From positions 8,680,001 to 8,744,000 of the forward strand of contig NC_087107.1 in the NCBI RefSeq assembly GCF_963855985.1: a stretch of DNA of 64,000 nt, in the 5' to 3' direction. Positions 18,758-28,082 of this stretch are shown here, one piece after another. The notes beneath the pieces were generated by a model that worked only from the letters and a program-made list of their open reading frames with translations, did not search any database and was not told the DNA's origin. Origin of the DNA: Ostrinia nubilalis. Taxonomy: Eukaryota; Arthropoda; Insecta; Lepidoptera; Crambidae. The number at the start of each line of letters is the position of its first letter. Within the stretch, counting starts at the first letter, position 1. A program made the position numbers and the translations under genes.

Positions 18758-21595
18758 TCAAATATGTGCAGACTGAACTGACCACGCATCCTTGTCATCA
18801 ATATAGTCTCGAACCTTGTAGTACCCTTTGGACATAAGGGTATTTTTTATATGTATCTTAAATTTGTTTATTGGCAATTCGACAAGGTTGTGTGGTATTT
18901 TGTTAAATATGGTAATACATTTCCCCAAGAATGAATTACCTATCTTATGCAACCTAAATGATGGAACAGCAAGTTTATTCTTATGTCTCGTGTTAAATGA
19001 GTGGACGTCACTTTTCTTAGTAAATAAATGTATATGTTTACGGACATACATAATGTTATCAAATATGTATTGCGAAGCCACAGTCAATATATTGATTTCT
19101 TTAAAAACTTCTCTAAGCGAGTCACGTGGTTTAAGACCGTATATTGCCCGAACAGCTCTTTTCTGTAAAATGAAAATTGATTCTATGTCTGCTGCTGAGC
19201 CCCACAGTAAAAGACCATAAGACATAATACTATGAAAATAACTAAAATATACAAGCCTTGCTGTTTCAACATCAGTCAAGTTTCTGATCTTTCTCACCGC
19301 AAAGGCAGCTGAACTAAGTCTTCCCGCCAAGGCAGCAATATGGGGGCCCCATTGTAATTTACAGTCTAGGGTAATACCTAGAAAGACAGTAGAGTTTATC
19401 AGTTCAATGCGTTCATTATTTACTGTAATATTAGTATTAACTTGTTTGACATTAGGCATAGTGAATTTTAAACATTTAGTTTTTTTTGCGTTTAATAGCA
19501 AATTATTAGTTGTAAACCAGTCTAATACTTTGGAAAGAGCATTATTCACGTCGTCAAATATTTCCTGACGCCTGTCAGTTTTAAAAATTAAAGAAGTGTC
19601 ATCAGCAAATAATACTATCTCACAAAGGTCCTTTGAATAAAAAGGTAGATCATTTATATAAATCAGAAAGAGCAATGGTCCCAGTATTGAGCCTTGGGGC
19701 ACTCCCATTTTTAGGGGGGCGCCCGAAGAGTTAGTTCCGTGAATATTTACTTTTTGTAATCTGTCTGAGAGGTAAGAGTGTAATAGGCTTAAGGCCTTGC
19801 CTGATACGCCATAATGTTCTAGCTTAAATAACAGAGTTTGATGATCAACACAGTCAAACGCCTTCGATAAGTCACAAAATACACCAATAGCATCCTTTTT
19901 CTCCTGCCAAGCATCGAAAATGTGTTTGATAAGAGCAACCCCTGCATCGGTCGTACTTTTCCCTTTTGTGAACCCATATTGTTTTTTATGAAACAGTTTA
20001 TTTAAGTTAAAATGAGACAGTAGTTGATTGAAAATAATTTTTTCAAATATTTTACTGAGCGCAGGTAGTATCGATATAGGTCTAAAGTTGGATGGGTCAC
20101 TTTTGTCTCCTGCTTTAAATAATGGTATGATTTTACTATGTTTCATCAGGGTAGGGAACTGACCTTCGTTAATACATTCATTAAAGATATGAGCTAAATG
20201 GGGAGCTATAAGAGGAATGATGGGTTTTATTATGTCTGTTGATATGCCCCATATATCCTCTGTCTTTTTTATATTTAGTTCTTTGAAAGTTTTTATAATA
20301 ACTATGGGGTCTATTTGTCTAAATTTTAATGGGCTATTGCAAACATCAACACAACCCTCGAGAAGAGACATTGCCTGATATGAACATGAATTAAGATTGC
20401 TTGTTGTTATGATTGGTACATTTGAGAAGTAACCTTCGAATGCGTTTGCTACCTTATCATTGCATTTAATATACTTATTATCAATTTTTAATGCGAATGT
20501 GTCATCCCGAGATATAATTCTACAAGTTTCTTTATTAATACAATTCCAAGTAGCTTTAATTTTGTTGCCAGAGTTTTTAATTTTGTCACGTATGTAAATA
20601 GATTTTGCCATGGTACAAACTTGTTTAAAAACTTTTGAGCATTTTTTTACATATTCTATAAAGTCCGGGTCGCTACTATAGGCTTTTCTACCATATAATT
20701 CAAACATTTTTTTCCTACTAATATAAATACCTACTGTAGCCCAGTCACTGAATTTAGTTTTATTGTTTTTAATAATAATTGTTTTCTTAGGAAAAGTTTT
20801 ATTGAACTCATTTTTAATTAATTCAAATAATTGCTCATATAAAATATTTATACTACAGTTAAAATAATGCAAAAGTGGGACCTTATTAGATATTTGAGAT
20901 TTAAATTTGTCTTTCTGGGATGCAGTGACTGGTCTATATTCTATTTCCTTGCTCGATGGCACAAAATGGTGTTGAAATGACACTATTTGACCGCAATGAT
21001 CAGAATTAACAAAATTTATTATTGATTTCTCTAGCACTAAGCAGTTACAGAATATATTGTCTAAGCAAGTAGCTGATGTTGGAGTCACCCTAGTTGGTTC
21101 AGAGAAAAGATTTAACAAGTTAAAAGATTTGAATAAATTTAAAAACCGTATTGAAAGAGAGGAATCTTCTATTATATTAATATTAAAGTCTCCACATACA
21201 ACTACTTTCTTTGAACTATTACACACTCTTCTAAGTACCTCTTCCATTGTGGTTTCAAATAATTCATAGTTACTAGATGGGGGTCTATATACACATACAA
21301 TAACATAGTCGTCCAGTTCTGCACATGACAGCTCAATAGTTCGCTCGACAGAGAGAGATACAATATCTTTACGCTCTTTACATTTTAATTTATCATTGAT
21401 TAATATTAGTGACCCTCCACGAATAGCTAACTCTCTAGTGAATGAACTAATAAGCTTATAATTATTAATGCTCAGCATTAGTTCATATTGCCTGAGCCAA
21501 TGTTCCGTTAAACATAAGACATGAATATTCAATTCTTGGATAAATAACTCAATTTCCAAGTCTTTGCCGGAGAAGCCTTGTACATTTTGATGCAC
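18758..21595 (-). CDS. LINE ORF2: AP endonuclease plus reverse transcriptase, 945 codons
   Basis: The encoded protein would nick target DNA and copy the element RNA there (target-primed reverse transcription). Endonuclease: HQNVQGF at 2-8, TEHW with E31, GDFN 135-138, DN 179 and SDH 198-200. Reverse transcriptase: FRPISILPAL from 504, motif A FCDLSKAFD 573-581, motif B GVPQGSILGPLLF 631-643, motif C FADDTSL 663-669. All catalytic residues of both domains that I can place are intact, and no stop or frameshift occurs. There is no RNase H domain. The listed start is a GTG at 21595. The frame actually stays open to about 21676, with no ATG before the endonuclease core; the first methionine, at residue 40, would lose the catalytic N and E31. 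Translation therefore probably depends on ORF1 (frameshift or reinitiation). Confidence 0.93.
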   Translation of the reverse strand: MHQNVQGFSGKDLEIELFIQELNIHVLCLTEHWLRQYELMLSINNYKLISSFTRELAIRGGSLILINDKLKCKERKDIVSLSVERTIELSCAELDDYVIVCVYRPPSSNYELFETTMEEVLRRVCNSSKKVVVCGDFNINIIEDSSLSIRFLNLFKSFNLLNLFSEPTRVTPTSATCLDNIFCNCLVLEKSIINFVNSDHCGQIVSFQHHFVPSSKEIEYRPVTASQKDKFKSQISNKVPLLHYFNCSINILYEQLFELIKNEFNKTFPKKTIIIKNNKTKFSDWATVGIYISRKKMFELYGRKAYSSDPDFIEYVKKCSKVFKQVCTMAKSIYIRDKIKNSGNKIKATWNCINKETCRIISRDDTFALKIDNKYIKCNDKVANAFEGYFSNVPIITTSNLNSCSYQAMSLLEGCVDVCNSPLKFRQIDPIVIIKTFKELNIKKTEDIWGISTDIIKPIIPLIAPHLAHIFNECINEGQFPTLMKHSKIIPLFKAGDKSDPSNFRPISILPALSKIFEKIIFNQLLSHFNLNKLFHKKQYGFTKGKSTTDAGVALIKHIFDAWQEKKDAIGVFCDLSKAFDCVDHQTLLFKLEHYGVSGKALSLLHSYLSDRLQKVNIHGTNSSGAPLKMGVPQGSILGPLLFLIYINDLPFYSKDLCEIVLFADDTSLIFKTDRRQEIFDDVNNALSKVLDWFTTNNLLLNAKKTKCLKFTMPNVKQVNTNITVNNERIELINSTVFLGITLDCKLQWGPHIAALAGRLSSAAFAVRKIRNLTDVETARLVYFSYFHSIMSYGLLLWGSAADIESIFILQKRAVRAIYGLKPRDSLREVFKEINILTVASQYIFDNIMYVRKHIHLFTKKSDVHSFNTRHKNKLAVPSFRLHKIGNSFLGKCITIFNKIPHNLVELPINKFKIHIKNTLMSKGYYKVRDYIDDKDAWSVQSAHI

Positions 21596-21651
21596 TAAAT
21601 TAAAACCGTTAAATTTCTTTGTACCCGAATTTTGTATGCCAGAGTTATCCT

Positions 21652-22653
21652 CTATTGTCTTACGATGTAATTTAAATTATGATTTGGAACAGATTCCAAG
21701 GGTCGAACATCCATGTTCTGCTCAATAAAAGCAGTTTGGCTAGCCAAATTAATGGCTAAATATTTAATAAAATATGATAACGAATTCGCTATTCGTCTTT
21801 TACAATACTTATTTAGATAATTATATTTATCTATTGTCAATAAACATTTATTTTTTAAATAATTGTTAATGTCAATTACATGGAATTTGCATTGATTATA
21901 TGTCAGTGTATTCAATGTCAAATTCAATTTATATCTTAAATTATTTTCCTCCTGTGGCAAGCTTCTACTGTAGGGGAAAGTGAACAAAATTATTTTATCT
22001 ACATTAAGTAAACATAAGCTATCAAAAATATTTAGTAGGTCTTTTTTGCCCACATTGTCCCTATTTCCCATTAAAATTACTAATGTGGTATTTATTGAGA
22101 ACGAATAATTTGTTATTTTTCTCATAATTTGTAAATAGGAAGCACCCGGTAAACAATGGTTGATTACACTTTGTCCCAAGTAACTATTAATAAGTTGGCC
22201 CATATTTTTGCCTAACTCATCACTGAACATTACTATGTTGGTTTTTTCAATATTTTTAGTTGGGGAGCCGCTGGTAAATGTGTGTGATATCCTAGGACAG
22301 TAGTCTTTGTTTAGGGTGTTTAGAGTAGGTGGTGACTCACAACCAGACTGAAAACTATCTGTACAAGATTCATCCAATAGGATAGAATTTTGACAGTTGC
22401 AATTAGATATAAATTTTTTCAAAGCCTGGAAATGTTCATCACACTCTTTTTTTGTACATTGATACCGTTCAGACATTGTGTTCAAAGATTTCTTAAGATT
22501 ACATAATTTATATTCTAGGTTTTCGACATCATGTTCATATTTCAGTACACTATTCTCTAACATTGTGGAACATATGTCAAGCTCATTCTTTAGACGCTGT
22601 CTCTCATTTATATAGTTTACTTTGTTGTATAAGCATTTTTGTTTTTTAATCAA
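21652..22653 (-). CDS. LINE ORF1: coiled coil plus SGNH-esterase-like domain, 333 codons
   Basis: ORF1 proteins of this type bind the element RNA. Residues 13-85 are rich in E, K, L and N with heptad-like spacing, so probably a coiled coil. Residues 139-262 read like an SGNH hydrolase fold: FSDELG at 143-148 in place of GDS, LPGAS at 168-172, MGNRDN at 195-200 matching the GxND block, and HVIDINNYL near 258. Esterase-like ORF1p is known from CR1 and L2 clades. The final catalytic His is not obvious. The first codon is TTG directly after a TAG, and the first ATG is at residue 31, so the natural N-terminus (often a PHD-like finger) is probably missing. The stop TAG at 21652 overlaps ORF2 in the -1 frame. 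Confidence 0.75.
   Translation of the reverse strand: MIKKQKCLYNKVNYINERQRLKNELDICSTMLENSVLKYEHDVENLEYKLCNLKKSLNTMSERYQCTKKECDEHFQALKKFISNCNCQNSILLDESCTDSFQSGCESPPTLNTLNKDYCPRISHTFTSGSPTKNIEKTNIVMFSDELGKNMGQLINSYLGQSVINHCLPGASYLQIMRKITNYSFSINTTLVILMGNRDNVGKKDLLNIFDSLCLLNVDKIILFTFPYSRSLPQEENNLRYKLNLTLNTLTYNQCKFHVIDINNYLKNKCLLTIDKYNYLNKYCKRRIANSLSYFIKYLAINLASQTAFIEQNMDVRPLESVPNHNLNYIVRQ
21670..21676 (-). promoter_or_regulatory. TTTAAAT heptamer, candidate -1 ribosomal frameshift site
   Basis: On the minus strand the ORF1 codons are T TTA AAT, which fits X XXY YYZ. Slipping back one base gives TTT AAA TTA, exactly the first codons of the ORF2 frame after its upstream TAA; ORF1 stops 16 nt downstream of the heptamer. 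A small hairpin (AGAG-GATAA-CTCT, 21653-21641) follows after about 16 nt. The position and register are seen; the function is inference. Confidence 0.5.
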
Positions 22654-22660
22654 CTAAGAC

Positions 22661-23424
22661 TAAGACTAAGACCTAAATGCTAATGTGGTGAAGCAATAAA
22701 GTATTGAGTATTGATAGCTAGTATTATCACAGAATAATAAAAGTACTACGTACAGAAGTTTTACTTCGCGAAGGTGTTTAAAAAAATGTATGCCCAATGT
22801 CATTAACAATATGGTGTAATTTAGCCTGTCTCAAGAGTCAAGCACCATTTTGTTGACAAACGTCAGTGATCGGCACTGCGCCGAAGCTATAGGGCTGACT
22901 TCGGTAAAGTGATGTGACGTGAGGTGCCAAACTGCGGAAAATGGCGGAGGAAATACATGATTTAGCATGAATTATCATGAATAATATTAACTACTTATTT
23001 ACCTCTCAGTGTCTTGAGGCTACTTAAAAAAGTACATTCTGTGTTTTTATTATTATTTAGGCAGTTAAATACTGCACAGTATTTAGTACACCATTTTCTT
23101 TATTTTCTTCCATCATACACAAGAATACGCGTGCGTGAGTCAATGTTCGCTCGTATGTGAGGCCTTGTCGAATAGTATCCTGTAGGTGGCCTGGCCTGGT
23201 ATTATGTAATCTGTGTCGATAGTTTAGCCGTTGTTTGCTGGACATCCCTAATAGTCACGCGTGTATGCGGCTATAATAGGGTTTATTGCCAGCTCTGTGC
23301 GGATTGTTGCTTCTGTGATTGCTATTGTTTTAGCTTTCAGGGAAGTGGGCTCAACTAATCAATCGTTACTGCCCACTCGAGTTTATGTTAGGTACTTTTT
23401 GGGTTTATATTTTATCCATAATAA
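22661..23424. other. No gene recognised
   Basis: Mixed DNA with a short CG-containing patch around 22840-22950, including an ATG in AAAATGGCGGAGGAAAT, but the frame stops after nine codons. A 62-codon minus frame (23057-23245) is unrecognised. Confidence 0.4.
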
Positions 23425-23601
23425 TGTTTTGGACGAAAAGATGTTGTATAGTTTCCCGAATGTGTAGGTGGTAAGGTGGACCGACGACCTCATAAAGGTG
23501 GAAAGCGCTGGATGCAGGCCGCTGCCAACCGGTCATTGTGGAAGCCATTGTTCAGCTGTGGACGCCCTATGGCTGAAATAAATTATGATGATGATGATGA
23601 A
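23425..23601 (+). mobile_element. RTE LINE 3' end with an inverted 5' piece
   Basis: 23462-23601 is a plus-strand RTE end (AGGTGGACCGACGACCTCAT, then GGCTGAAATAAATTATGATG). Directly upstream, 23425-23458 matches RTE coding sequence seen at 271-300 but in the opposite orientation. A 3' end with an inverted 5' segment is the usual mark of twin priming. Confidence 0.65.
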
Positions 23602-24267
23602 ATATAAAATAGCAAACTGTAGGATTCAGGTTTTTAACAGTCAACTTACATGTTGATATCACATCTCTAGATTTAAGTCTGTCACCAATATTGGGATCTT
23701 TAAGATTTAAATAAGTTTAATTCGCCTTAAAATTTAAATAGACAAACACGGGTGTTAAGCTCAAGCTACTTCATATAAGAAAATAATGCATTAAGACCCG
23801 TTTTCTCTATTTTAATTGTATACTCATAGTCAATTTACCACATAAAGTAAAAGTACCTAAATTCGGCAAATACCTACGTCCTACGTGAATAAATACGCGT
23901 CAATTTGTCACAAGAATTCTATCAAGTGTGACGACTTACATGCGTTTCCCTGTGACGAGTAAACTCTGTAGAAAAGCAACAATAACCTCAAAGCAAAGAC
24001 CTGTCCATCAAATATGTATAATACCTATTATCAGCACAAAATGCAGTCCATGGCGGTGCATAAGTTGGTGTATTTAGTATCGATCGCCGCCATCTTTGCG
24101 CGACGACCGTCCTTCAATAATTTATTATAGAGACCCACCTGGCCGATGCACGTACTTCCACAATAAAAAAGTTTAAAGTAATTTCATTCATTTAAAAGCT
24201 GGTGTAGGACCCTAACTCGTTACTACAAGAACTATTGTATAACGAAACGAAACTAAATTATGTAAGA
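23602..24267. other. No feature recognised
   Basis: AT-rich; no frame or repeat was identified. Confidence 0.45.
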
Positions 24268-24392
24268 ACTAGCGGCCGCCCGCGACTTTCCTTGTGGTGG
24301 AGTTTCGTAAAATCCTTTCTTAGCGGATGCCTACGTCATACCTGCATGCCAAATTTCAGCCCGTCTGTTTAGTGGTTTGGGCTGTGCGTTGA

Positions 24393-25711
24393 GGGTCCAT
24401 ATTCGGTTGCATAAAAAATATTGTCATAATTTAAGAGTGCATAAAGTTTTTTGGCATACTCATCATTTCGCATAACTTTCATACAGAATAAATCATAAAG
24501 CATATATTTTTTTGCCATAACCACTTTTATTATAATAATATTTTTGTATATATTTTTTCTGTATTCTTGTTTTTTTAATAACGATTTCTAGGCATAACAT
24601 TTATTGGCATCTAAACCAATGCCATAAATATTACCATTCATAATATACTAAATACCATAATGTAACAAATATGAAATAAAAAATGTTATACATATAAAAT
24701 ATAAGTTAACAAATATAAATAAATAGACAAGCAAGCATGCAAACAAGCATGCAAGCAAGCAGCAAGCATGCAATCAAACAGCAAGCACGCAAGCATGCAA
24801 GCAAGCTGCAAGGAAGCATGTAAGCATGCATGCAAGCAAGGGTGCAAACAAGCAAGCCTGCAAGCAAGCAGCAAGCATGCAAGCAAGCAGCAAGCATGCA
24901 AGCAAGCAAGCAAGCAGCAAGCATGCAATCAAGCAGCAAGCACGCAAGCATCCAAGCAAGCAGCAAGCAAGCATTCAAGCAAGCATTTGGATTGCCTTAT
25001 CTCCGGCGCTGCGGGAAGTGCGGTCCTTCCGCTCTGGCGTAACATATACCCGGCATGCCATGCTCGCTTCCGCACTCCCTCCGCGCCTCCGGCTTTTAAA
25101 TTACACTCTAGTATAGGGCAGACTAGTACCACGTGGAAGAGACCACGGCCAGTCGGGATCTACATAATTCCAGACCAGGCAAGCTTAATGTTGTAAAAGA
25201 AATGTGGACTGTATTATGTGCGTTATAATAGATAAGAGGGATTCGAGATCAAACAGAATGTATTTTCACGAGCTTAAGTTTTCTAAGAGACAGGTCAAAA
25301 GAACAAAAATGACAATGACATGAGAATTTAGTTTTTACAAATCTATAGGCCGAAAGAGTATACAGGTGGAAGGAGGAACGTTCGCAACATAACAAATACA
25401 TAATTATTTACTCTTCAATGTTGGTTGCTCTTATAGACAATATTTATTAATTTAAATGTTATAAATAATTACATTATGATTATCGTATTTTATTCAAAAC
25501 AAATTTTAGGAATATAAAAATTATATTCTTTACATTTATGATTATTTAAATTATGTTATTGAAAATTAGACAAAGTTATTATTATGCCTAAGAAACCATT
25601 ATGCATTTAGAAAACTATGCATATCAAAGTTTATGCGAAAAAACTTTATGCAAATACTGTTATGCCAAACTAAATTATGATGAAAAATGTTATGCGTCTG
25701 AGAGGGCACCC
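24393..25711. mobile_element. 1.3-kb TIR element with 9-bp target duplication
   Basis: GTGCGTTGA precedes the element (24384-24392) and follows it (25712-25720). Ends are GGGTCC...GCATAA and TTATGC...GGCACCC. The outer 250 bp on each side are densely seeded with GCATAA/TTATGC in opposite orientation, so the arms are loosely inverted. The middle holds a GCAAGCAT minisatellite and a GC-rich 200-bp block. No transposase. Nine-base duplications with GGG ends fit MuDR- or Merlin-type elements; a hAT is possible if the duplication is 8 bp. Confidence 0.7.
24725..24985 (+). repeat. GCAAGCAT-type minisatellite, about 260 bp
   Basis: Irregular tandem mixture of AAGC, AGCATGCA and GCAAGCAAGCAGCAAGCATG units. 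It creates open frames in several phases (Cys/Leu/Ala- or Lys/Gln/Ala/Ser-rich) that are artefacts of the repeat. Confidence 0.9.
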
Positions 25712-25784
25712 GTGCGTTGATAGATCACTATGTCAGTCAGTCAGTCACCTTTGAGGCAGAGGTAGGCACTGTTGTTCACATAGT

Positions 25785-25860
25785 TTCGTTCGTTCGTTCG
25801 TTTCAGCCAAGTGACGTCCACTGCTGGACAAAGGCCTCTCCCAAGGATATCCATATCTTC
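25785..25860 (-). mobile_element. RTE-related LINE 3' end with (TTCG)n tail
   Basis: TTCGTTCGTTCGTTCG then TTTCAGCCAAGTGACGTCC and CTGCTGGACAAAGGCCTC, the complement of the end seen at 53855-54105. This subfamily uses CGAA rather than ATG repeats as its tail. Confidence 0.8.
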
Positions 25861-25994
25861 ACATAGATGAAGATAGCAAAACGGCCATGCCACATGTGTA
25901 GAGTTTGTTTAGTTAGGCCTTGTAAAGTTAAAACGTGTAGAGTTAGAAATTTGGCTCTACATGAGATCTGATATTTTTTCACAATTTGAGCCAT
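25861..25994. other. Spacer with a diverged internal repeat
   Basis: Contains AGAGTTTGTTTAGTTAGGCC and GTGTAGAGTTAGAAATTTGG; no family identified. Confidence 0.3.
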
Positions 25995-26338
25995 TGTGGT
26001 CTCATTTGTTTTTATCCACAACGAGGAAGCTCTTGGCCTGTATCTCACCTGATGGTAAGTGACGATCAGGCCGAAGGTGGAAGCGAGCTTCACCCGGAAT
26101 CCTCAACCACGGAGGAACTGGCTATCTTACCTCTAACTGCCGGAACACAACAATGTTGTTAACATTGTTGTTATGGCGACAGACTTAGGTAAGATAGTGG
26201 TGGGTAATTAGCCAGGCGGACTTAGAACAAGCCCTACCACCAACCAAACCGAACAGAAAAATCTGCCCCCGCTGGGAATCGAACCCGGGACCTCTGCGTC
26301 TGAAGCAGGTGGTCTTACCACTAGACCACAGAGGCGGT
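25995..26338 (-). mobile_element. SINE-1, full-length tRNA-derived copy
   Basis: The tRNA-like head is 26264-26335 on the minus strand with A box TGGTCTAGTGG and B box GGTTCGATTCC. The body includes GTTCGGTTTGGTTGGTGG and AACAACAATGTTAACA, and the 3' end has ACCATCAGGTGAGATACAGG, then GGATAAAAAC. It is nearly identical to 47240-47555. In the body, TTAACAACATTGTTGTG adds a short duplicated palindrome absent from the other copy. Confidence 0.9.
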
Positions 26339-26403
26339 TAATGAAATCGTTTTTGGTAAAATCTTGAGGCTTAAAACGCACTAAACCAATGGAATGAGTA
26401 TAC

Positions 26404-26520
26404 TATAATAATAATAATAATAAATATCCTTGGACATTTTACACTGCGCTTCTAGTCCCAAACTAAGCAAAGCTTGTACTATGGGTACTAGACAACGGAT
26501 ATAAACATACTTAAAAAACT
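26404..26520 (-). mobile_element. SINE-2, 3' fragment with (AAT)n tail
   Basis: AAATATCCTTGGACATTTTA and CACTGCGCTTCTAGTCCC match 45835-46085. The tRNA-like head is missing. Confidence 0.8.
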
Positions 26521-26583
26521 CGCTCTTCAAAAAATCATCTAGCTAACAAATTACAGGTGACATCTTTAAACGACACGTTTTCA

Positions 26584-26974
26584 TGTGTTTATTTCATCAT
26601 CATCATCATTATCATTTCAGCCATAGGACGTCCACTGCTGAACATAGGCCGCCCCCAATGCTTTCCACGTTGATCGATTGGTAGCAGTCTGCGTCCAGCG
26701 CTTCCCTGCTACCTTTACGATGTCGTCGGTCCACATTGTAGGTGGACGTCTCACGCTGCGTTTTCCGGTACGCGGCCTCCATTCCAGAACCTTGCCGCCC
26801 CATCAGCTGTCAGTTCTGCGTACTATGTGCCCTGCCCATTGCCACTTCTGCTTGCTTATCCGTCGGGCTATGTCAGCGACTTTAGTTCGTTTACGGATTT
26901 CCTCATTTCTGATTCGATCTCGCAAAGAAACATCGAGCATAGCCCTCTCCATAGCACGCTGTGTGTGTTTATTT
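26584..26974 (-). mobile_element. RTE LINE insertion with 11-bp target duplication
   Basis: TGTGTTTATTT lies at 26584-26594 and 26964-26974. Between them is a 369-bp RTE 3' end in minus orientation: (CAT)n, GCCATAGGACGTCCACTGCT, GCGTCCAGCG, CTACCTTTACGATGTCGTCG and coding sequence equal to 1-150 of the window. 5'-truncated, with the junction at about 26963. Confidence 0.92.
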
Positions 26975-26995
26975 GAACCTGTTTAATAACACTAA

Positions 26996-27031
26996 CTTTG
27001 TCCAGCAGTGGACGTCATTGGGTTGAAACAA
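26996..27031 (+). mobile_element. RTE LINE tail fragment
   Basis: TTTGTCCAGCAGTGGACGTC followed by GGTTGAAAC is the last coding stretch of an RTE copy in plus orientation. Confidence 0.6.
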
Positions 27032-27055
27032 AAGAACTGTAGGTATGGGAGCTTA

Positions 27056-27189
27056 CACCCGTATTCACAAACGATACTTGCTTAAGTGAAATGAACGCAC
27101 AACGTTGAATAGAGCTTTGTGATTGGTTCGTGTGTCACCCTGTGCGTCCACGCGCACTGTGAGACCTCATAGTAATGTTTGTGAGTGCG
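27056..27189. mobile_element. MITE family B copy (PIF/Harbinger-like, TTA duplication)
   Basis: Left end CACCCGTATTCACAAACGAT, inside GTTGAATAGAGCT and CACTGTGAGACCTCATAGTA, right end GTTTGTGAGTGCG. TTA flanks both sides. Family copies: 32724, 35750 (inverted), 38866 (partial), 42495 and 48445. Confidence 0.82.
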
Positions 27190-27861
27190 TTAGTAACTTT
27201 CTTAACATGATCAAGATAAAGTCAATGTTCCAAAAAACTAGCTGGTATAGTGACCTCAACACACTGACCTATACAGGGTGTTTCTTGTAAGGTGTCAAGC
27301 CGAAGGCAGGTGATAGGTGAGGACTAGACCTATCGATTTCACCCCTATGTATGTTCTACGATTTTTCGTAGTTTAGAAGTTATCGTTAATTTTGTGATTT
27401 TTTCAAAATTCATGACCTAGTAGCTTAATTTTTTTATTATCTTTTTTTTGGGTTGACGTTTCTCAGATTTCTATTTTTTGACAGATTCCCTATTAGTTGC
27501 AGATTTTTGAAAAAAATAATCATCTTCCTATCTTTGATGCAAGATACAAAATTTTTGCTAGAAACATAAAAAATATGCTTTTAGCAGAACATTCTAAAAT
27601 TTTCAACTGAAATGTATGAGAAAAAAAAAGAATTTCCATAGGTCCAAAATAATTTTAAAAACTGCGCAGTTTTCTGAACTTTCATAATAACACAAAAAAA
27701 CATGTACTTAATAGGCCATTATTTTCTGTAATCGCTCTACTAAAGTAGTAAGTCGGAGATTCCGTTACATGTTTTTGACTTTCTTAGGACTAACTAATGT
27801 TTGCAATCCACTAAGTGTACGTTACGTAGAACACGTTTAGAGACAATGACTGAACAGAACA

Positions 27862-28017
27862 TTTTTTATCCACAACGAGGAAGCTCTTGCCCTTCATCTG
27901 ACCTGATGGAAAATTGGAAACTGCTGGATGATCAGCGAGCTTCACCCGGAATCCTAAACCACAGAGGAATTGGCTGTCCTAAATAGGTAGTCTTACCACT
28001 AGACCACTGTGGTGATT
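27862..28017 (-). mobile_element. SINE-1, internally deleted copy inside the fold-back element
   Basis: From the tail (TTTTTTATCCACAACGAGG) it passes through CAGCGAGCTTCACCCGGAAT to AGTCTTACCACTAGACCAC, the complement of the A-box region, skipping most of the body and B box. Confidence 0.7.
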
Positions 28018-28082
28018 GTAACTTTACGATTAAATTTGATATACCTACCTATTAGAGTGTGAAAGGAAAGAGAAAGAGTTTG

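Larger units (their letters stand above)
18500..22660 (-). mobile_element. Nearly complete CR1/L2-like LINE (Jockey superfamily)
   Basis: Minus-strand order is ORF1, ORF2, a 3' UTR of about 230 bp and a tail of TTTGA repeats (18500-18525). Both frames are open. EN plus RT without RNase H, and an ORF1 with a coiled coil and SGNH-like domain, fit the CR1/L2/Daphne part of the Jockey superfamily. The precise clade cannot be fixed by eye. The 5' end appears lost: ORF1 opens at a non-ATG codon right after a TAG near 22654, beside a small repeat (CTAAGA three times). Confidence 0.85.
24268..25783 (-). mobile_element. Helitron-like element split by a TIR transposon
   Basis: Left piece 24268-24392 begins ACTAGCGGCCGCCCGCGAC (complement of the CTAGT end with GC-rich hairpin) and runs through TGCCAAATTTCAGCCCGTC and GTTTAGTGGTTTGGGC. 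The right piece from 25712 continues with TAGATCACTATGTCAGTCAG. The TIR element at 24393-25711 separates them. Confidence 0.65.

Noticed and set aside
18828..21269. Plus-strand open frames of 130 and 70 codons within the LINE
   Set aside because: Antisense to ORF2, whose minus-strand frame carries all the recognisable EN and RT motifs.
22931..22970. Start of a host gene at AAAATGGCGGAGG
   Set aside because: Good start context, but the frame ends after nine codons with no GT donor in place.
24686..25196. Several long frames rich in Cys/Leu/Ala or Lys/Gln/Ser
   Set aside because: Produced by the GCAAGCAT minisatellite, open in several phases on both strands.
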